This document shows positions 36,333 to 47,783 of a stretch of DNA of 64,000 nucleotides, one piece after another (positions within the stretch are counted from its first letter, which is position 1; every line of letters begins with the position of its first letter). The position numbers and the translations under genes are program-made. The notes under the pieces were generated by a model that saw nothing but the letters and a program-made list of their open reading frames with translations, did no database searches and was not told the origin of the DNA. Origin of the DNA: Streptomyces sp. TP-A0874 (GTDB lineage Bacteria; Actinomycetota; Actinomycetes; Streptomycetales; Streptomycetaceae); assembly GCF_001748085.1 (NCBI RefSeq), contig NZ_BBZK01000007.1:310001-374000 (forward strand), written 5' to 3'.

Positions 36333-37832
36333 GTGTCGGAACTCGAGACACTCCACATAGACGGGGCATGGCGAGCAGCCGCCTCCGGCGCCACCCGGGA
36401 GGTGCTCGACCCCGCGGACGCCACCACCATCACCAAGGTCTCCGAGGCGGACGCCACCGACACCGACGCCGCCGTCGAGGCCGCCCGGCGGGCCTTCGAC
36501 TCCGGCCGCTGGCCCGGTACCCCGGTCGCCGAGCGCGCCGATCTGCTGCGGCGGGTGGCCGGACTGCTGCAGCGGGACCGGGAGGACCTCGCGCTCATCG
36601 AGAGCCGCGACACCGGCAAGACCCTGGAGGAGGGCCGGACCGACGTCGACGACGTCACCAGCGCCTTCCGCTACTTCGCCGACCTGGTGGCCAACGAGAC
36701 CGGGCGGGTCGTCGACGCCGGAAGCAGCACCGTCCACAGCGTCGTGGTGCACGAACCCGTCGGGGTCTGCGCCCTGATCACCCCCTGGAACTACCCCCTG
36801 CTCCAGGCCAGTTGGAAGATCGCGCCGGCGCTCGCCGCCGGGAACACCTTCGTGGTCAAGCCGAGCGAGATCACCCCGCTCTCCACCGTCCACCTCGTGA
36901 AGCTGCTGATCGAGGCGGGGCTGCCGCGCGGGGTCGCCAACCTGGTCACCGGAGCCGGAGACCCGGTCGGCGCACGGCTGTCCGAGCACCCGCTGGTCGA
37001 CCTGGTCTCCTTCACCGGCGGCCTCGCCAGCGGCACCAAGGTCTCCCAGGCCGCCGCGCCCACCGTCAAGAAGGTCGCCCTGGAACTGGGAGGCAAGAAC
37101 CCCAACGTCGTCTTCGCCGACGCCTGCGCCACCGAGGAGGGCTTCGACACCGCCGTCGACCAGGCGCTCAACGCCGCGTTCATCCACAGCGGCCAGGTCT
37201 GCTCCGCCGGGTCCCGGCTGGTGATCGAGGAGAGCGTGCGGGACCGGTTCGTCACCGAACTCGCCCGTCGCGCCGAGAAGATCGTGCTCGGACGCGGCAC
37301 CGAACCGGGCGTGGAGTGCGGTCCGCTGGTCTCCGCCGAGCAACTCGCCAAGACCGAGGCGTACGTCGCCTCCGCCCGCGCGGACGGGGCCGTGGTGCGC
37401 TGCGGCGGATTCCGCCCCGAACCCGCCGCCACCCGCCCGGCCAGCGGGTACTTCTACGCGCCCACCGTCCTGGACTACTGCCACGGTGACATGCGGGTGG
37501 TGCGCGAGGAGACCTTCGGCCCGATCCTCACCGTGGAGACCTTCCACACCGAGGAGGAGGCGGTGGCGCTGGCGAACGACACCGAGTACGGGCTCGCGGG
37601 AGCCGTCTGGACCCCCGACGCCGGACGCGCCCGCCGCGTCGCCGGCCGGCTGCGGCACGGCACGATCTGGATCAACGACTACCACCCCTACCTGCCGCAG
37701 GCGGAGTGGGGCGGCTTCGGCAAGTCCGGCGTCGGCCGGGAACTCGGCCCGGCCGGACTGGCCGAGTACCGGGAGACCAAGCACGTGTACCAGAACCTCC
37801 AGCCGCGGCCGGTCCGCTGGTTCCGCGGCTGA
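36333..37832 (+). CDS. betB: Betaine aldehyde dehydrogenase
   Basis: 499 residues from GTG 36333. ALDH superfamily: ITPWNYPLLQASWKIAPALA with catalytic Asn, the NAD-binding VKPSEITPLS, LELGGKNPNVVF with general-base Glu (about 251), GQVCSAGSRLVIEE with nucleophile Cys (about 290), EETFGPILTV and GGFGKSGVGRELG. Oxidises betaine aldehyde to glycine betaine, completing the pathway begun by the next gene. First gene of the operon; 184 nt separate it from the GMC oxidoreductase. Confidence 0.88.
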   Translation: MSELETLHIDGAWRAAASGATREVLDPADATTITKVSEADATDTDAAVEAARRAFDSGRWPGTPVAERADLLRRVAGLLQRDREDLALIESRDTGKTLEEGRTDVDDVTSAFRYFADLVANETGRVVDAGSSTVHSVVVHEPVGVCALITPWNYPLLQASWKIAPALAAGNTFVVKPSEITPLSTVHLVKLLIEAGLPRGVANLVTGAGDPVGARLSEHPLVDLVSFTGGLASGTKVSQAAAPTVKKVALELGGKNPNVVFADACATEEGFDTAVDQALNAAFIHSGQVCSAGSRLVIEESVRDRFVTELARRAEKIVLGRGTEPGVECGPLVSAEQLAKTEAYVASARADGAVVRCGGFRPEPAATRPASGYFYAPTVLDYCHGDMRVVREETFGPILTVETFHTEEEAVALANDTEYGLAGAVWTPDAGRARRVAGRLRHGTIWINDYHPYLPQAEWGGFGKSGVGRELGPAGLAEYRETKHVYQNLQPRPVRWFRG

Positions 37833-38016
37833 GACGGCCGCACCGGACAACGCCCCGGCCCCCCGGGCAGCCCAGGACACTTCACGGGCCCGACCCCGGG
37901 CACACCCCTACGCACCCTGCCTTCCGCCGCGGGCCCGAACGGCCCGCGGCGGTGTACCGCCGAGCGCCGCACCGAAGAGGCGCCGTACTGAAGAAGCGAC
38001 AAGGAGCAGACACCCC

Positions 38017-39590
38017 ATGACCCGTTCCCACGGTTACGACTATGTCGTGGTGGGCGGCGGCACCGCCGGATCGGTGATCGCCTCACGGTTGGCCGAGGAC
38101 CCGGACACCAGCGTGGTCGTCATCGAAGGCGGCCCGTCCGACGTGGACCGGCCCGAGGTACTCACCCTGCGCCGCTGGCTCGGCCTGCTCGGCGGGGAAC
38201 TCGACTACGACTACCCCACCACCGAGCAGCCGCGCGGCAACTCCCACATCAGACACAGCAGGGCCAGGGTGCTGGGTGGCTGCTCCTCGCACAACACGCT
38301 GATCTCCTTCAAGCCGCTGCCCGGCGACTGGGACGAGTGGGCCGAGGCCGGCGCCGAGGGCTGGGACTCGGCGGCCATGGAGCCGTACTTCGGCAAGCTG
38401 CGCAACAACATCGTGGCGGTGGACGAGAAGGACCGGAACGCCATCGCCCGGGACTTCGTCGACGCTGCCCAGCAGGCCCTCGGGGTGCCCCGGGTTGAGG
38501 GGTTCAACAAAGCGCCCTTCCACGAGGGCGTCGGCTTCTTCGACCTCGCCTACCACCCGGAGGACAACAAGCGCTCCTCGGCCTCCGTCGCCTACCTCCA
38601 CCCGCACATGGCGGCCGGCGACCGCCCCAACCTGCACCTCATGTTGGAGACCTGGGCCTTCCGGCTGGAACTCTCCGACGGGCGGGCCACCGGGGTGTGG
38701 GCGCGCACCGCGGACGGCGAGGAAGTGCTGATCGAGGCCGGTCGCGAGGTGCTGGTCTGCGCGGGGGCGGTGGACACCCCGCGGCTGCTGCTGCACTCCG
38801 GCGTCGGGCCGGCCGAGGACCTCCGGGCCCTGGGCATACCCGTCGTCCACGACCTGCCCGGGGTGGGCGAGAACCTGCTCGACCACCCGGAGTCGGTCAT
38901 CGTCTGGGAGACCCGGGGCCCCATACCCGAGAACTCCGCGATGGACTCCGACGCGGGCCTGTTCGTACGGCGGGACCCCACCTCCCGCGGGCCGGACCTG
39001 ATGTTCCACTTCTACCAGATCCCGTTCACCGACAACCCCGAGCGGCTGGGCTACACCAAGCCGCCGCACGGGGTGTCGATGACCCCCAACATCCCCAAAC
39101 CGCGCAGCCGCGGCCGGCTCTACCTGACCAGCGCCGACCCCGCCGAGAAACCGGCACTGGACTTCCGCTACTTCACCGACGAGGACGACTACGACGGGCG
39201 CACCCTCGTCGAGGGCATCAGGACGGCCCGCGAGGTCGCCCGGACCGAGCCGCTCGCCGGCTGGCTCAAGCGCGAGGTCTGCCCAGGACCGGAGATCACC
39301 TCCGACGAGGAGCTCAGCGAGTACGCCCGGAAGGTCGCCCACACCGTCTACCACCCGGCCGGCACCTGCCGGATGGGTGCAGCAGACGACGAACTCGCCG
39401 TCGTCGACCCGGAGTTGCGGATCAGAGGACTGGCGGGGATCCGGATCGCGGACGCCTCCGTCTTCCCCACCATGCCCGCCGTCAACCCGATGATCGGCGT
39501 GCTGATGGTCGGCGAGAAGTGCGCCGACCTGCTCCGGGCCGATCAGCCGGCCGACGCCCGGCCCACCTCGCGGGACGGCGGTGACCAGCG

Positions 39591-39594
<4 letters not shown>
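38017..39594 (+). CDS. GMC oxidoreductase, choline oxidase-like
   Basis: 525 residues from ATG 38017 with AAGGAG 10 nt upstream. Rossmann [19 protein letters not shown], then [19 protein letters not shown]: the His of SSHN (about 92) corresponds to the His that binds FAD covalently in Arthrobacter choline oxidase (H99). Active-site His in [10 protein letters not shown] (about 446) and Asn in [17 protein letters not shown] (about 490) match the H466/N510 pair. I therefore favour an O2-using choline oxidase over the quinone-linked BetA. Product: betaine aldehyde (and possibly betaine). Overlaps the ABC ATPase by ATGA. Confidence 0.82.
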
Positions 39595-40687
<1,093 letters not shown>

Positions 40688-40691
<4 letters not shown>

Positions 40692-42676
40692 GCACAGCCA
40701 CCTCCGCCGGGCCGACCGGCGCGGGCGGCGCCATGCGGTCCCCGGCCGCGCTGCCCGACGCACTGCGCGGCCGGGCCGCTCGAAAACTGCTGCTGCTGAC
40801 CGTCCTCGCCGCCGCACTGGTGCCGCTGGCCCACGCCCAGTGGGCCAGCGGCAGCTGGCCGCAGGCGCTGACCGTCGACCTGACCGACCGGATCACCCGG
40901 GCCAGCGACTGGATCATCGACCACCGGGACAGCCACCCCCTCTTCCTCTACTTCTTCGGTCACATCAGCAACGCCGTCGTGGTCTGCGTCCGCGCGGTCT
41001 ACCTGGTGTTGCTCGCCCTCGGCTGGGCCGGGGTCACCGCCGGCGCGGCGCTCCTCGCCTGGCGGGTCGCGGGCCTCCGGCTCGCCGCCACCGCCCTGCT
41101 CGCCTTCGGCTGCTGCGGGGCGCTCGGCATGTGGGTGCCGACCATGCAGACCCTCGCGCTGATGGTGGTGGCGGTCACCGTCTCCGTCCTGGCCGGCGGA
41201 GCGCTGGGGCTCGCCGCCGGCCTCTCCGAGCGCTTCCACCGCGCACTGCGACCCCTGCTCGACACCATGCAGGTGCTGCCAGCCTTCGCCTACCTGCTGC
41301 CGGTGGTGCTGGTCTTCGGCATCGGGGTGCCCGCCGCCGTACTGGCCACCGTCGTCTACGCGGCGCCCCCGATGGCCCGGCTCACCGCGCTCGGCCTGCG
41401 CAACGCCGACCGGGGCGTCATGGAGGCCGTCACCTCGCTCGGCGCCACCGGCCGCCAGCGGCTGCTGACCGCACGGCTGCCGCTGGCCCGCAAGGAACTG
41501 CTGTTGGGCCTGAACCAGACCATCATGATGGCGCTGTCCATGGCCGTCATCGCCTCGGTGATCGGCGCCGGCGGGCTCGGCGACCGCGTCTACCAGGCGC
41601 TGTCCTCGGTGGACGTGGGTGCTGCGCTCGCCGCCGGCATCCCCATCGTGCTGCTCGCCGTGGTGCTGGACCGCACCACGGCCGCCGCCGGGGAGCGGAT
41701 CGGCTCCGAACCGACCGGCCCGCGCCTACTCCGCGGTCCGCTCGGCTGGGGCCTGCTCGCCCTGGTGACGGCCGCGGTCGCGCTGCCCGTCCGGCACGCC
41801 GGCCACCTGCTGTGGCCGGACGGATGGGTGGTGGCCATCGCCGAGCCGGTCAACCGGGTCAAGGACTGGATGGTCGACCACCTCTACACCGGGGTGCCGG
41901 TGGTCGGCGGCACCGCCGACTGGGCCGGCCGCTTCACCTCCTGGATCCTCGACCCGCTCCGCGGCGGGCTGCTGGCCCTGCCCTGGTGGGCGGTGCTGCT
42001 GCTGGTCGCCGCCCTCGCCTGGCTGATCGGCACCTGGCGCACCGCGCTCACCGCGGTGCTGGCCATGGCCGCGATCGGGGTCCTCGGGGTGTGGAAGCCC
42101 TCCCTGGACACCCTCTCGCAGGTGCTCGCGGCCGTCGCGGTGACCCTGCTGCTGGGCTTCGCGATCGGCATCGCCGCCGCCCGCAGCAGCAGGCTGGAGC
42201 GGGCCCTGCGGCCGGTGCTGGACGTCTTCCAGACCATGCCGCAGTTCGTCTACCTGATCCCGGTGGTGGCGCTCTTCGGGGTCGGCCGGGCACCGGCCGC
42301 CGCCGCGGCGGTCGTCTACGCGCTGCCCGCCGTCGTCCGCATCACCACCCAGGGCCTGCTCCAGGTCGACCAGGCGGCGCTGGAGTCCGCCCGCTCGATG
42401 GGCGCCACCACCGGCCAGCAACTGCGCCAGGTGCAACTGCCGCTGGCCCGCCCGGCGCTGCTGCTCGCCGTCAACCAGGGCGTGGTGCTGGTGCTCGCGG
42501 TCGTCATCGTCGGCTCGCTGGTCGGCTCCGGGGCGCTGGGCTACGACGTGCTCTACGGACTGGCCCAGGGCGACCTGCCGACCGGCCTCATCGCCGGGGC
42601 AGCCATCGTCTGCCTGGGGCTGATGCTCGACCGGGTGACCCAGCCCACCCGCGGCCGGCAGCGGAAGGAGAACTGA
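40688..42676 (+). CDS. Double-length glycine betaine/choline ABC permease
   Basis: 662 residues with two homologous ProW-type halves. Each half has the permease core and EAA loop: residues ~165-320 ([58 protein letters not shown]) and ~500-640 ([58 protein letters not shown]). Most related systems use one permease that dimerises; here the dimer is fused into one chain. A fused pseudo-dimer allows the two halves to specialise. Confidence 0.9.
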
Positions 42677-42677
42677 G

Positions 42678-43697
42678 ATGGCTCGGAACGACCAACCGGC
42701 AGCCGCGCCCGCGGTCCCGGCCACCGGCCGGCGCCGGAGGGCGCGCGGGAAGGCGGCGGCGCTGCTCGCCACCGGGACGCTGCTGGCGGCGACCGGCTGC
42801 GGCGCCGCGGACATGACCCGGCAGACCTCGCCGTACGCCGACGCGCGGACCGCGAAGACGGTGACGCTGTCGGTGCAGTCCTGGGTGGGTGCGCAAGCCA
42901 ACGCGGCCGTCGCCCAGTACCTGCTCGAACACGAGTTGGGCTACCGGGTGGACACCGTGCAGGTGGACGAGGTGCCGGCCTGGGACGCCCTCAGCCAGGG
43001 CCGGGTCGACGCGATCCTGGAGGACTGGGGGCACCCCGAGCAGGAGCGGCGGTACGTCAAGGAGAAGAAGACGATCCGGGCGGCCGGGGACCTCGGGGTG
43101 ACCGGCCACATCGGCTGGTACGTGCCCAAGTACTGGGCCGACGAACACCCGGACGTCACCGACTGGAAGAACCTCGACAAGTACGCCGAGGAACTGCGCA
43201 CCGCCGAGAGCGGCGACAAGGGCCAGCTGCTGGACGGCTCGCCCTCGTACGTCACCAACGACCAGGCCCTGGTGAGGAACCTGGAGCTGGACTACGAGGT
43301 GGTGTTCGCCGGCTCGGAGGCCGCCCAGATCACCCAGATCCAGCAGTTCGCCAAGGAGCGCAGGCCGTTCCTCAGCTACTGGTACGAACCGCAGTGGCTG
43401 TTCGAGAAGGTGCCGATGGTGGAGGTGCAGCTGCCGGAGTACACCGAGGAGTGCGCCGCCAAGGCGCCCGAGGACATCGACTGCGCCTACCCCAGGACGC
43501 CGTTGCAGAAGTACCTCAACGCGCGGTTCGCGGAGAACGGCGGTGCGGCGGCCGCGTTCCTGGAGAACTTCCACTGGAGCCAGGAGGACCAGAACGAGGT
43601 CTCCGCGATGATCGCCTCGGAGAAGCTCAGCCCGCAGGAGGCCGCCGAGCGGTGGGTACGGAAGCACCCGGACGTCTGGCGGGCGTGGCTGCCGTAG
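42678..43697 (+). CDS. Glycine betaine/choline-binding lipoprotein
   Basis: 339 residues. N-terminal Arg-rich segment, hydrophobic core and lipobox LLAATGC (Cys about 41), so it is a lipid-anchored receptor. OpuAC-type domain: VTLSVQSWVGAQANAAVAQY, GRVDAILEDWGHPEQE, GHIGWYVPKYWADEHPDVTD, and aromatic residues (SYWYEPQWLF) suited to bind a quaternary ammonium group. Begins one base after the permease stop. Confidence 0.92.
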   Translation: MARNDQPAAAPAVPATGRRRRARGKAAALLATGTLLAATGCGAADMTRQTSPYADARTAKTVTLSVQSWVGAQANAAVAQYLLEHELGYRVDTVQVDEVPAWDALSQGRVDAILEDWGHPEQERRYVKEKKTIRAAGDLGVTGHIGWYVPKYWADEHPDVTDWKNLDKYAEELRTAESGDKGQLLDGSPSYVTNDQALVRNLELDYEVVFAGSEAAQITQIQQFAKERRPFLSYWYEPQWLFEKVPMVEVQLPEYTEECAAKAPEDIDCAYPRTPLQKYLNARFAENGGAAAAFLENFHWSQEDQNEVSAMIASEKLSPQEAAERWVRKHPDVWRAWLP

Positions 43698-43758
43698 GCG
43701 GCCTGGCCCGGCGCCGCGTCCCTGGGGGCGCGCCGGGCCGCCCGCCAGCGGCTGCGGG

Positions 43759-44229
43759 TCAGTGGGCACCGGGTGGCAGACGGGTGGTCACGGAGAGCCG
43801 GTTCCAGCCGTTGATGACCGTGATCAGGGAGATCAGCCGCCCCAGTTCCGCCTCGTCGAAGTGGGCCGCGGCCCGCTCGTAGACGGCGTCCGGCACGAAA
43901 CCGTCGGTCAGGACGGTGACCGCCTCGGTGAGGGCCAGCGCCGCCTTTTCCCTCTCGGAGTAGACGCCGGGAGCCTCCTCCCAGGCGTTGAGCAGATGGA
44001 TGCGCTGGTCCGACTCACCGGCCTTCCGGGCTTCCCCCACGTGCATGTCGATGCAGAACGCGCAGTGGTTGAGCTGAGAGGCACGGATCTTCACCAGCTT
44101 GCAGAGCACCGGGTCCAGGCCCTTGCGGGCCGCCTGGTCGAGCGCGACCATCGCCTGGTAGACGTCGGGGACGTGCTGCACCAGGTTCATTCGCGGAGCG
44201 GGGGCCGAGGCGCTCTCGTTCGTAGTCAT
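43759..44229 (-). CDS. Carboxymuconolactone decarboxylase / AhpD-like protein
   Basis: 156 residues from ATG 44229. Core LVKIRASQLNHCAFCIDMHVGEA carries the redox CxxC (C-A-F-C) and following His of AhpD-like peroxidase partners, then ESDQRIHLLNAWEEAP and FDEAELGRLISLITVINGWN. Probably acts in alkyl-hydroperoxide or oxidative stress defence. Convergent with the transporter operon, whose choline oxidase would make H2O2; a functional link is possible but speculative. Confidence 0.85.
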   Translation of the reverse strand: MTTNESASAPAPRMNLVQHVPDVYQAMVALDQAARKGLDPVLCKLVKIRASQLNHCAFCIDMHVGEARKAGESDQRIHLLNAWEEAPGVYSEREKAALALTEAVTVLTDGFVPDAVYERAAAHFDEAELGRLISLITVINGWNRLSVTTRLPPGAH

Positions 44230-44420
44230 GGCCCTACCGTACGGCCGATCCGGTTGGGATCGGGCCGGTTTCCGCCCGTATGCGGTACCGCGTCACGACC
44301 CTGTCGGGGCCGCGCCGCACCCGCGCTGCCGAGCCGGGTCCCCCGGGGGTGAGCGGGGCGCCCCCGTCCCCCTAGCATTGCTGACGTAATTTCAACGTCC
44401 ATGACAACGGGGGTTGCCTG

Positions 44421-44738
44421 ATGGCGGAAGTGCAGAGGCGTCTGAGGTCCGGAGCGGTCGTACTGGGCGGGATGGGCGCGCTTGCCGCGATGCTCACCGC
44501 GTGCAGCTCGGACGCGGACCGGCGCTGCGTGGACCGCAACAGCTACCAGTACGACCGCGGCTACCGGATCCTGAGCAGCTCTGCCTGCTCCGGTTCGAGC
44601 AGCAGGGGCGCCTGGTACTACAAGTCGCGGGAGGAGGAGAAGGGCTGGGCCAAGGGCGGCAGCTTCACCAAACCGAGGAAGGGCTCCGGCGTACACCGCG
44701 GCGGCATCGGCGGCTCCGGCGGATACTACGGCGGCTGA
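44421..44738 (+). CDS. Small lipoprotein preceding the ATP-grasp gene
   Basis: 105 residues. Signal peptide with lipobox (GGMGALAAMLTAC, Cys about 28), then short segments rich in Ser, Tyr, Arg and Gly with further Cys (RRCVDRNSY, SSSACSGSS), ending GGIGGSGGYYGG. It sits 6 nt before the glutathionylspermidine-synthase-like gene, recalling the enterobacterial ygiB-ygiC arrangement, in which a lipoprotein accompanies the same enzyme class. Confidence 0.75.
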   Translation: MAEVQRRLRSGAVVLGGMGALAAMLTACSSDADRRCVDRNSYQYDRGYRILSSSACSGSSSRGAWYYKSREEEKGWAKGGSFTKPRKGSGVHRGGIGGSGGYYGG

Positions 44739-44744
44739 GCGCCC

Positions 44745-45932
44745 ATGCGACGGCACACCATCACACCGCGCCCCGACTGGCAGCAGACGGTGGAGGAGCA
44801 AGGGCTGGTCTACCCCCTCACCCGCTACCCCGACGACTCACTCCGCCCCTACTGGGACGAGAGCGCCTACTACTCCTTCTCACTGCCCGAGGTGGAGGCG
44901 CTTGAGGACGTCGTGGCGGAACTCCACCAGATGTGCCTGGCGGCGGCGGACTTCATCGTCGAACACGACCGCTTCGCCGACCTCGGCATCACTGACCGGC
45001 AGACAGCGGCACTGATAGCCGACTCCTGGCGGCGGCGGGCGGACCAGCCCAGCGTCTACGGCCGGTTCGACCTGCACTACGACGGCACCGCCCCCGCCAA
45101 ACTGCTGGAGTACAACGCCGACACCCCCACCTCACTGGTGGAGGCCGCGAGCCCGCAGTGGTTCTGGATGGAGGAGCGGTTCCCCGAAGCCGACCAGTGG
45201 AACTCCCTCCACGAACGGCTCGTCGCGGCCTGGAAACGACAGGCCTCGCTACTGCCGCCGGGCAGCCCGCTGTACTTCGCGCACTCGGTGTGGGACGAGT
45301 CCGGAGAGGACCTGATGACGGTGGCCTACCTCCAGGAGACCGCCGAACAGGCCGGTGTCCAGACCGAGGCCATCGCCGTGGAGGACATCGGCTGGGACCC
45401 GATGAGCGGCCGGTTCGTCGACAACCAACTGGCCTTCATCCGCAGCTGCTTCAAGCTCTACCCGTGGGAGTGGCTGGTCACCGACGAGTTCGGGCAGCAG
45501 GTGCGGGAGACACTCGACAACGGCGGAGGGACCGGCTCCACCTGCTGGATCGAGCCCGTCTGGAAAATGCTGCTGTCCAACAAGGCGCTGCTCGCGATCC
45601 TCTGGGAGATGTTCCCCGACCACCCCAACCTGCTCCCCTCCTACCTCGACGGCCCCCGCGAACTCGCGGAGACCACCGGATACGTGACCAAGCCGCTCCT
45701 CGGGCGGGAAGGCGCCGGGGTGACCGTCCACGAAGCGGGCGGCACCCGACCGGAAGACCCGGACGAGACCTGCTGCTACCAGCAGCTCGCCCCGCTGCCG
45801 GACTTCGACGGCAACCGGGTCGTCCTCGGGGCCTGGGTCGTCGAAGACGAGGCCGCCGGGCTCGGCATCCGCGAATCAGCCGGACTCATCACCGACGGCT
45901 ACGCGCGCTTCCTCCCGCACGTCATCCTCTGA
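44745..45932 (+). CDS. Glutathionylspermidine synthase-like ATP-grasp protein
   Basis: 395 residues. GSP_synth domain: YWDESAYYSFSLPEVEALED, SVYGRFDLHYDGTAPAKLLE, YNADTPTSLVEAA (ligand/Mg binding), then PVWKMLLSNKALLAILWEMF, YVTKPLLGREGAGVTVHEAG (ATP-grasp Lys and loop) and LGAWVVEDEAAGLGIRES. The amidase half of bifunctional GspSA is absent. Actinomycetes do not make glutathione or much of its polyamine conjugate, so the true substrate is probably another peptide or amine. Forms an operon with the lipoprotein before it. Confidence 0.85.
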   Translation: MRRHTITPRPDWQQTVEEQGLVYPLTRYPDDSLRPYWDESAYYSFSLPEVEALEDVVAELHQMCLAAADFIVEHDRFADLGITDRQTAALIADSWRRRADQPSVYGRFDLHYDGTAPAKLLEYNADTPTSLVEAASPQWFWMEERFPEADQWNSLHERLVAAWKRQASLLPPGSPLYFAHSVWDESGEDLMTVAYLQETAEQAGVQTEAIAVEDIGWDPMSGRFVDNQLAFIRSCFKLYPWEWLVTDEFGQQVRETLDNGGGTGSTCWIEPVWKMLLSNKALLAILWEMFPDHPNLLPSYLDGPRELAETTGYVTKPLLGREGAGVTVHEAGGTRPEDPDETCCYQQLAPLPDFDGNRVVLGAWVVEDEAAGLGIRESAGLITDGYARFLPHVIL

Positions 45933-45988
45933 CGACCGGTGGTCGCGGTGCTTTGGGGCCGGCCCGAAAGCACCGCGAAACCGTCCTG

Positions 45989-47194
45989 TCAGCCCTGGAG
46001 CACGGTGCGCAGCTGCTCCAGACCCCAGTCCAGATCCTCCTTACTGATCACCAGCGGCGGAGCGATCCGGATCGTGCTGCCGTGGGTGTCCTTCACCAGC
46101 ACACCCCGCTCCAGCAACCGCTCCGAGATCTCCCGACCGGTCCCGTGCGTCGGCACGATGTCGACCCCGGCCCACAGACCACGGCCGCGCACCGCCTCCA
46201 CACCGCCACCACCGACCAACAGCCCCAGCTCCCGGTGGAGATGGTCGCCCAGCTCCTCGGCGCGCCGCTGGAACTCCCCGGAACGCAACTGGGCGATCAC
46301 CTCCAGGGCGACGGCGCAGGCCAACGGGTTCCCGCCGAAGGTGGAGCCGTGCTCACCCGGCCGGTAGACCCCCAGCACCTCCCGCGAGGACACCACGGCC
46401 GAAACCGGCACCACCCCGCCGCCGAGCGCCTTGCCGAGGAGGTACAGATCGGGCACCACGCCCTCGTGCTCGCAGGCGAAGGTCCGCCCCGTCCGCCCCA
46501 GCCCGGACTGGATCTCATCCGCCATGAACAGGACGTTCCGCTCACGGGTCAGTTCCCGGACGCCGGTCAGGTACCCCGGCGGCGGAACAAGCACCCCCGC
46601 TTCACCCTGGATCGGCTCCAACAGCACCGCCACGGTGTTCTCGTCCATCGCCGCCTCGATCGCGGCGAGGTCCCCGTAGGGCACGATCTCGAAACCGGGC
46701 GTGTACGGGCCGAAGTCGGCGCGGGCCTCCGGATCGGTGGAGAAACTGATGATGGTGGTCGTCCGGCCGTGGAAGTTGTTCTCAGCCACGATGATCTTGG
46801 CCTTGCCGTCCGGGACCCCCTTCACCTGGTAGCCCCACTTCCGCGCCGTCTTGACGGCGGTCTCCACGGCCTCCGCGCCGGTGTTCATCGGCAGCACCAT
46901 CTCCATGCCGCACAGCTGCGCCAGCTCGGTGCAGAAGTCGGCGAACCGGTCGTGGTGGAACGCCCGGGAGGTGAGGGTGACGCGGTCCAGCTGCGCCTTG
47001 GCGGCCTCGATGAGCGGCCGGTAGCCATGACCGAAGTTCAGCGCGGAGTAGCCGGCGAGCATGTCGAGATAGCGGCGGCCCTCGACATCGGTCATCCACG
47101 CGCCCTCCGCGGAGGCGACCACGACCGGCAGCGGGTGGTAGTTGTGCGCGCTGTACTCCTGGGCGGCGGAAATGCTGCGGTCGGTAGTCATCAC
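45989..47194 (-). CDS. rocD: Ornithine aminotransferase
   Basis: 401 residues from ATG 47194. Class III PLP aminotransferase: LDMLAGYSALNFGHGYRPLI, PMNTGAEAVETAVKTARKWG, NNFHGRTTTIISFSTDPEAR, FMADEIQSGLGRTG with PLP-Asp, and LLGKALGGGVVPVSAVVSS with the Schiff-base Lys, then GEHGSTFGGNPLACAVA. The YSAHNYHPLPVVV start and these blocks fit ornithine delta-aminotransferase (ornithine + 2-oxoglutarate to glutamate semialdehyde + glutamate). Confidence 0.92.
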   Translation of the reverse strand: MMTTDRSISAAQEYSAHNYHPLPVVVASAEGAWMTDVEGRRYLDMLAGYSALNFGHGYRPLIEAAKAQLDRVTLTSRAFHHDRFADFCTELAQLCGMEMVLPMNTGAEAVETAVKTARKWGYQVKGVPDGKAKIIVAENNFHGRTTTIISFSTDPEARADFGPYTPGFEIVPYGDLAAIEAAMDENTVAVLLEPIQGEAGVLVPPPGYLTGVRELTRERNVLFMADEIQSGLGRTGRTFACEHEGVVPDLYLLGKALGGGVVPVSAVVSSREVLGVYRPGEHGSTFGGNPLACAVALEVIAQLRSGEFQRRAEELGDHLHRELGLLVGGGGVEAVRGRGLWAGVDIVPTHGTGREISERLLERGVLVKDTHGSTIRIAPPLVISKEDLDWGLEQLRTVLQG

Positions 47195-47311
47195 GGCTGC
47201 TCCATTCGGTCAGAGAGGGGTCTGCTGCCCCTTTCTATCGTCGCTCGGCGGGAATGCCCGCAAACTTTCTTGGATGCGTGAGGGGTCTGGAGGCGGTGGG
47301 TCGCTGTTGCT

Positions 47312-47502
47312 GTTGCTGTTGGTGGGTTGCCGGGTGGGTGGTGCGGGGGCGGGTCCTGCGTGGGTGGGGGTGCCGCGACCGTCTATTTACGGGGCCGTGC
47401 GGGTTGGTGGGAGCCGTTTCCGTTGTAGAGCCCCGCAAATACACGGCAGCGTCCCGGCACCCCCACCCACTCCGGCCCCACCCCCTCCCGCCGTCCCGCC
47501 CC
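47312..47502 (+). repeat. 191-bp inverted repeat, left arm
   Basis: Nearly identical, in inverse, to 47784-47974. Within the arm there is a second, imperfect symmetry: GTGGGTGGGGGTGCCG…TATTTACGGGGC faces GCCCCGCAAATACAC…CGGCACCCCCACCCAC around a variable centre (about 47400-47430). It is not coding: frames are open only because of GC bias. It looks like a small dispersed, MITE-like or REP-like repeat of streptomycetes. Confidence 0.8.
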
Positions 47503-47783
47503 GGTCCCGTCGTCATGGCCCCGGCCAGTCCGTCGGTCTCCCACGGTCGGCAAACGCGTGGAAGCTGAGCGCCTGTTCGTCGTTGACGTCCCGTACCGCG
47601 TCTGCAACCTCAACTTTTGGGAACGCGGTCATCCGCTGGTGGGCCTTCTCCCGGCTGATCTGCGTGCCCCGGCCCCCGGGTGGCCTGACCCGGTCAGATC
47701 AGCGAGCGACTTGATCAGCGCTGTCGGCAGCGGTGGCGGCCCGATGAGACGCCTTGCTGAGCGACAGGGACGGATTGGCCTGG

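Noticed and set aside
45158..47281. 707-codon plus-strand frame
   Set aside because: Runs antisense through rocD and out of frame through the ATP-grasp gene; no protein features.
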